Part shown: in pieces, positions 5,733-9,605 of the stretch
How positions within the stretch are numbered: the stretch's first letter is position 1
How the letters are laid out: the number at the start of each line of letters is the position of its first letter
Assembly: GCA_043755865.1 (NCBI GenBank)
Contig: JAYUSD010000098.1
Span: forward strand, 1-9,605
Reading direction: 5' to 3'
Length of the DNA: 9,605 nt
DNA from: JANMDU01 sp043755865
Lineage (GTDB): Bacteria > Pseudomonadota > Gammaproteobacteria > Burkholderiales > Burkholderiaceae_C
Notes under the pieces: generated by a model
Database searches by the model: none
What the model saw: only the letters and a program-made list of their open reading frames with translations
Told to the model about the DNA's origin: nothing
Position numbers and translations under genes: made by a program

Positions 5733-8039
5733 ATGATTTTGCATCGAAAAAACTTACCGGCTCGCGCCACTCTTGCGCTATGCGCTACACTTTTTGCAGC
5801 AACCATGCACACAAACGCATGGGCGATTGATCCATTCACCGTGCGCGATATTCGTGTGGAGGGTCTATCTCGCGTTGAGCCGGGCACGATCTTCGTCTCG
5901 CTGCCTTTCCAAGTGGGTGACACGTACAACGACGACAAAGCCTCGGCGGCGATTCGCTCGCTGTTTGGTCTGGGGTTGTTTAAAGATGTGCGGATTGACG
6001 TGCAAGGCAGCGTCGTCGTCGTGATCGTTGAAGAGCGAGCGACTATTGCGGATGTGAGCTTCACCGGTACAAAAGAGTTTGACAAAGAGGTGTTGCTCAA
6101 GTCGTTGCGCGAAGTTGGCTTGGCTGAAGGCCGCGCTTTTGACAAAGCATTGGCCGATCGGGCAGAGCAAGAGCTCAAGCGCCAGTATCTGAGCCGTAGC
6201 CTATATGGTGCAGAAGTGATCACCACAGTCACGCCGATTGAGCGCAACCGAGTCAACCTCAATTTCAATGTGATCGAAGGCGATGTGGCTAAGATCAAAA
6301 CGATCAGCATCGTGGGTGCACAAGCCTTCAGCGAGAGCACACTCAAAGGCTTGTTTGATCTCGACACGGGAGGATGGTTGTCTTGGTATACGAAAAGCGA
6401 CCGCTATGCACGCACCAAACTCAATGCTGATTTAGAAAGCCTGCGTTCTTACTATTTAACGCGCGGCTATTTGGAATTCAAGATTGATTCCACTCAAGTG
6501 GCGATCTCACCCGATAAGCAAAGTATTGGCATTACCGTGAGCATCACGGAAGGCGCACGGTTTGCAGTTTCTGGCGTCAAGCTTGAAGGCAATTTCTTAG
6601 GCAAGGAAGAAGAATTTAAAACGTTTGTCAAAATTGTTCCCGGGCAAGCTTATAACTCTGAGCGCGTGGCTGAGACCACGAAGGCGTTCACCGATTATTT
6701 TGGTAACTTCGGCTATGCCTTTGCGCAAGTACAAGCCCGCCCGGATATTGACCGTGTCAACAGTACTGTGGTGATCAGCCTCGTGGCAGATCCGTCGCGC
6801 CGCGCTTATGTGCGCAAAATTAACATTGCAGGCAACAACCGAACGCGTGATGAAGTCATACGCCGCGAATTCCGACAGTTTGAATCGAGCTGGTACGACG
6901 GCGAGAAGATCAAGCTCTCGCGTGATCGTGTGGATCGTTTGGGTTACTTTAAATCGGTGGATGTGGACACTTCGGATGTACCCGGCACGAATGACCAAGT
7001 GGATGTCAACGTCAAGGTCGATGAAAAACCAACTGGAAACTTAACTTTGGGTGCAGGTTTTTCAAGTTCAGACAAGCTGTCTCTGCAATTCAAAATTCAG
7101 CAAGAGAACGTTTTTGGTTCGGGTAATTATCTCGGCATTGACTTCAACACGTCTAAACTCAACCGCACGTTGGCCCTCACTGCAGTTGACCCATACTTCA
7201 CCAAAGACGGTGTTTCGCGCACGCTAGAGTTTTACTTGCGCAATCAAAAGCCGGTGGCAGAAAATTCCAGCGATTACCAGATCAATACACGTGGCGCAAG
7301 TATTCGGTTTGGAGTGCCTTTCTCGGAGCAAAACACTGTATTTTTTGGCGGTGGGGTGGAGCAAACGCAAATCGTTGCTGGAACGAATTTGCCGGCAGCT
7401 TACTTGGCCTATACCAGCAAAGCGGGCTTGAAAAGCACCCTTTTTCCACTGACTCTCGGATGGTCTAGTGACACGCGCGATAGCGCACTCTCGCCAAATT
7501 CCGGAAAACTACAACGGCTCAATGGCGATTGGGGCATAGCGGGCGACGCAAAGTATTTGCGTGGTAGCTATCAATACCAGAGTTATATTCCTTTGAACAA
7601 AAAGTTCACTGTTGCTTTCAACGGCGAATTTGGTTGGGGCAAAGGAATTGGCAGTACGCCGTTCCCGGTTTTTAAGAATTCTTTTTCCGGTGGCTTAGGA
7701 TCTGTTCGCGGCTTTGAGCAAGGCACACTGGGGCCGCGGGATATCACGGGCGCTTATCTCGGCGGCCCTAAAAAGCTGCTGGCTTCAATCGAAGTTCAAG
7801 CGCCGCTGCCGGGCGCGGGCAACGACCGCACACTGCGTGTTTTCGGATTTGTGGATGCCGGCAACGTGTTTGCCGAAAATCAAAAATACAGTTTGAAAGA
7901 CGTACGTGCCTCAGCGGGTATTGGCCTCAGCTGGGTGTCGCCGGTCGGGCCATTACGTTTTGCGATTGCCAATCCTATTCGCAAGCAAGCTGGGGATAAA
8001 ATCCAGAGATTGCAATTCCAGATCGGAACCACATTTTGA
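5733..8039 (+). CDS. bamA: outer membrane protein assembly factor BamA
   Basis: Core of the BAM complex, the Omp85-family barrel that folds and inserts outer-membrane proteins. From the ATG at 5733 the product is 768 residues. It starts with a signal peptide: basic MILHRKNLPAR, a hydrophobic ATLALCATLFAATM, and likely cleavage after NAWA (31/32). Five POTRA domains follow, at about 34-101, 102-182, 185-273, 275-353 and 357-431, each opening with a pattern like VRDIRVEG or VRKINIAGN. The 16-strand barrel runs from about 435 to the end, with VRGF (658-661) in the L6 loop and a C-terminal beta-signal LQFQIGTTF ending in Phe. Starts at 5715 (ATG, 774 residues) and 5700 (TTG, 779) are open; 5733 gives the most ordinary signal peptide, though no start has a clear SD. 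The skp coding region starts 11 bases after the stop. Confidence 0.97.
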   Translation: MILHRKNLPARATLALCATLFAATMHTNAWAIDPFTVRDIRVEGLSRVEPGTIFVSLPFQVGDTYNDDKASAAIRSLFGLGLFKDVRIDVQGSVVVVIVEERATIADVSFTGTKEFDKEVLLKSLREVGLAEGRAFDKALADRAEQELKRQYLSRSLYGAEVITTVTPIERNRVNLNFNVIEGDVAKIKTISIVGAQAFSESTLKGLFDLDTGGWLSWYTKSDRYARTKLNADLESLRSYYLTRGYLEFKIDSTQVAISPDKQSIGITVSITEGARFAVSGVKLEGNFLGKEEEFKTFVKIVPGQAYNSERVAETTKAFTDYFGNFGYAFAQVQARPDIDRVNSTVVISLVADPSRRAYVRKINIAGNNRTRDEVIRREFRQFESSWYDGEKIKLSRDRVDRLGYFKSVDVDTSDVPGTNDQVDVNVKVDEKPTGNLTLGAGFSSSDKLSLQFKIQQENVFGSGNYLGIDFNTSKLNRTLALTAVDPYFTKDGVSRTLEFYLRNQKPVAENSSDYQINTRGASIRFGVPFSEQNTVFFGGGVEQTQIVAGTNLPAAYLAYTSKAGLKSTLFPLTLGWSSDTRDSALSPNSGKLQRLNGDWGIAGDAKYLRGSYQYQSYIPLNKKFTVAFNGEFGWGKGIGSTPFPVFKNSFSGGLGSVRGFEQGTLGPRDITGAYLGGPKKLLASIEVQAPLPGAGNDRTLRVFGFVDAGNVFAENQKYSLKDVRASAGIGLSWVSPVGPLRFAIANPIRKQAGDKIQRLQFQIGTTF

Positions 8040-8050
8040 AGACGACAGCT

Positions 8051-8572
8051 ATGAAATTGAAATTTTCTCACCTCCTGCTAGCCGCTGGATGCGCTTTTGC
8101 TAGTTTGACGTCTGCCACCGTGCACGCGCAAGATTTTCGGGTTGGATTTGTCAACACGGATCGCATTTTCCGCGAGGCCAATATGGCTAAATCGGCGCAG
8201 GCCAAGCTTGAGACGGAGTTCTCTAAGCGCGAGCGTGAATTGGTTGCGCAAGGCGAGACGTTGCGCGTAGCCACTGAAAAATTTGAAAAAGACGCGCCCA
8301 CCTTGTCCGAGACGCAACGCACGACACGCCAACGTACTTTGGTGGATCAAGACAGGGATTTTCAGCGCAAGCGCCGCGAATTTCAAGAAGATCTGAACAA
8401 CCGCAAAAACGAAGAGCTGCAAGGCGTGCTTGAGCGCGCGAATCGCATCGTTAAACAAGTGGCAGAGGCTGAAAAATACGACGTGATCTTGCAAGAAGCG
8501 GTGTATTTCAATCCCAAACACGACATCACCGAGCGCGTGATCAAAGCGCTGGACGCTTCGGGCGTGCGCTGA
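8051..8572 (+). CDS. skp: periplasmic chaperone Skp / OmpH family protein
   Basis: Skp is a trimeric periplasmic chaperone that holds unfolded outer-membrane proteins and passes them to BamA. The frame is open from a TTG at 8036 overlapping bamA, but the ATG at 8051 yields a clean signal peptide, MKLKFSHLL through SATVHA, with likely cleavage at 26/27, and a GAAG at 8038-8041 as a weak SD. The precursor is 173 residues, slightly longer than E. coli Skp (161). After VGFVNTDRIFREA (31-43) comes a long charged, heptad-like helix (about 44-140, rich in K, R, E and Q), matching the coiled-coil tentacles, then VYFNPKHDITERVIKALD (151-168) closing the body domain. AAGC near residue 14 looks faintly like a lipobox, but position -3 is Ala and the hydrophobic core continues, so a lipoprotein is unlikely. 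Position between bamA and lpxD is the standard one. Confidence 0.93.
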   Translation: MKLKFSHLLLAAGCAFASLTSATVHAQDFRVGFVNTDRIFREANMAKSAQAKLETEFSKRERELVAQGETLRVATEKFEKDAPTLSETQRTTRQRTLVDQDRDFQRKRREFQEDLNNRKNEELQGVLERANRIVKQVAEAEKYDVILQEAVYFNPKHDITERVIKALDASGVR

Positions 8573-8584
8573 TCAGTCTTGATC
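8571..8584 (+). repeat. small inverted repeat over the skp stop codon
   Basis: GATCA (8571-8575) and TGATC (8580-8584) are perfect complements around a 4-base loop, starting inside the skp TGA. The stem is short and no T-run follows, so it is not an intrinsic terminator. A minor mRNA fold or chance. Confidence 0.25.
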
Positions 8585-8615
8585 TGGCTCGTGCCTGAAT
8601 GCGCAGTAGCAACTG

Positions 8616-9602
8616 ATGGCACGCACCCTGTCCCAAATCGTCCAAGCATTGGGCGGCGTGCTGCATGGCGATGATGGCCTGAGTATGGATCGGATTGCGC
8701 CGCTGGCCAGCGCGGTGGCAGGCGAGATCAGTTTTTTAAATAATGGCAAATATGCGCAGCAACTTGCGCAAACTCGGGCCAGTTGTGTCATCGTTACCCA
8801 AGACGCCGCGGCTGGCCTGCAAGGCTGGCCTGCTGAGGGGCGCGCTTGGATTGAGACCAACGAGCCGTATCTTTACTTCGCCAGGCTCACGCAATGGTGG
8901 AAGCAACAAGAGCGAGCCTGCATCTCTGGCGGCATTCATCCTAGCGCGGTGATTGATCCGACTGCGCAGATCGATGCTACGGCACGTATCGGCGCTTTTT
9001 GCTTTGTGGATGCCGGCGCTCACATCGGTGCGCATACGCGGCTTGCTGCGCGGGTCACGGTGGGCGAAGGCTGCCAGATTGGGCAACGCTGCATTTTGCA
9101 CAGCGGAGTAGTGATTGGCGCCGATGGCTTTGGCTTTGCACCGCGAGCAGATCAGTCTTGGGAAAAAATCGAACAATTGGGTGCAGTGCGTATTGGCGAT
9201 GATGTGGAAATTGGTGCCAACACGTGCATTGACCGCGGCGCACTGGATGACACCATCATTGAAGACGGCGTGAAGCTGGATAACTTAATTCAAATCGGCC
9301 ACAACGTGCGCATTGGAAAACATACTGCAATGGCAGGCAATGCCGGCGTGGCGGGCAGCGCGAGCATTGGCGCGTATTGCAGTGTGGGCGGCGGAGCCGT
9401 TATTTTGGGGCATTTGACGATTGCAGATCATGTGCATGTATCAGCGTCCACCACGGTGACTCGGTCAATTTTGGAGCCGGGCTTGTACACCGGCATATTT
9501 CCAATCGACAAAAATGTCGATTGGGAGAAAAACGCTGTGACCCTGCGACAATTGCATAAGCTACGTGAACGCATCAGAAGCCTAGAAAAGCGTCTCGCTT
9601 GA
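8616..9602 (+). CDS. lpxD: UDP-3-O-(3-hydroxyacyl)glucosamine N-acyltransferase
   Basis: LpxD adds the second 3-hydroxyacyl chain, from acyl-ACP, to the amino group of UDP-3-O-acylglucosamine, the third acyl-chain step of lipid A synthesis; it acts as a cytoplasmic trimer. The 328-residue product shows the three expected parts: an N-terminal uridine-binding domain (about 1-100, with ISFLNNGKY at 38-46), a left-handed beta-helix of hexapeptide repeats from IHPSAVIDPTAQIDATARIG (107-126) to about 285, and a C-terminal helical tail ending LRERIRSLEKRLA. GADGFGFAP (168-176) is the family hallmark. Catalytic His is H229 in IQIGHN, and H266 in LGH matches the second conserved His, with the same 37-residue spacing as in E. 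coli. The ATG at 8616 follows skp by 43 bases without a clear SD. fabZ would be expected next, beyond the window edge. Confidence 0.97.
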   Translation: MARTLSQIVQALGGVLHGDDGLSMDRIAPLASAVAGEISFLNNGKYAQQLAQTRASCVIVTQDAAAGLQGWPAEGRAWIETNEPYLYFARLTQWWKQQERACISGGIHPSAVIDPTAQIDATARIGAFCFVDAGAHIGAHTRLAARVTVGEGCQIGQRCILHSGVVIGADGFGFAPRADQSWEKIEQLGAVRIGDDVEIGANTCIDRGALDDTIIEDGVKLDNLIQIGHNVRIGKHTAMAGNAGVAGSASIGAYCSVGGGAVILGHLTIADHVHVSASTTVTRSILEPGLYTGIFPIDKNVDWEKNAVTLRQLHKLRERIRSLEKRLA

Positions 9603-9605
9603 CAT

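Noticed and set aside
8051..8095. Lipobox in the Skp signal peptide (LAAGC)
   Set aside because: Position -3 is Ala rather than Leu/Val/Ile, the Cys falls mid-way in the hydrophobic core, and a good signal peptidase I site follows at VHA.

Overview
The window is a stretch of bacterial chromosome carrying nine genes, all on the + strand, packed almost end to end: pyrH, frr, uppS, cdsA, dxr, rseP, bamA, skp (ompH family) and lpxD. This is the well-known proteobacterial cluster that normally sits downstream of rpsB-tsf and continues into fabZ-lpxA-lpxB. Gene order and protein sequence point to a betaproteobacterium of the order Burkholderiales. BamA and Dxr read most like Comamonadaceae homologues as I remember them, but I ran no search. 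Base composition sampled from two lines is about 47 and 58 % G+C, which is lower than most Comamonadaceae.

Layout: 1-96 is the tail of an intergenic region with a possible weak promoter, a small hairpin and the pyrH ribosome binding site. pyrH (97-813) makes UDP for RNA and envelope sugar nucleotides. frr (882-1442) recycles ribosomes. A 96-base gap holding an AT-rich hairpin separates frr from the envelope block. uppS (1539-2249) makes the C55 lipid carrier, cdsA (2285-3121) makes CDP-diacylglycerol, dxr (3118-4311) commits carbon to the MEP isoprenoid pathway that feeds UppS, and rseP (4305-5675) is the site-2 protease of the envelope stress response. cdsA-dxr-rseP overlap by a few bases at each junction. 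bamA (about 5733-8039), skp (8051-8572) and lpxD (8616-9602) build the outer membrane: the beta-barrel insertase, the periplasmic chaperone that delivers barrels to it, and the third acyltransfer step of lipid A synthesis. The window ends three bases after lpxD.

The genes work together in lipid and protein supply for the cell envelope (isoprenoid precursor, carrier lipid, phospholipid, lipid A, outer-membrane protein insertion, stress sensing), next to two translation and nucleotide housekeeping genes. All nine reading frames are intact, of normal length, and keep their recognisable catalytic motifs. I see no mobile element, CRISPR array, RNA gene or convincing intrinsic terminator, and no undescribed system. 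The points worth a second look are small: ambiguous or SD-poor start sites, short inverted repeats in gaps, and a cluster of ATA codons in dxr that resembles a dispersed repeat. No gene-free stretch exceeds 300 bases.
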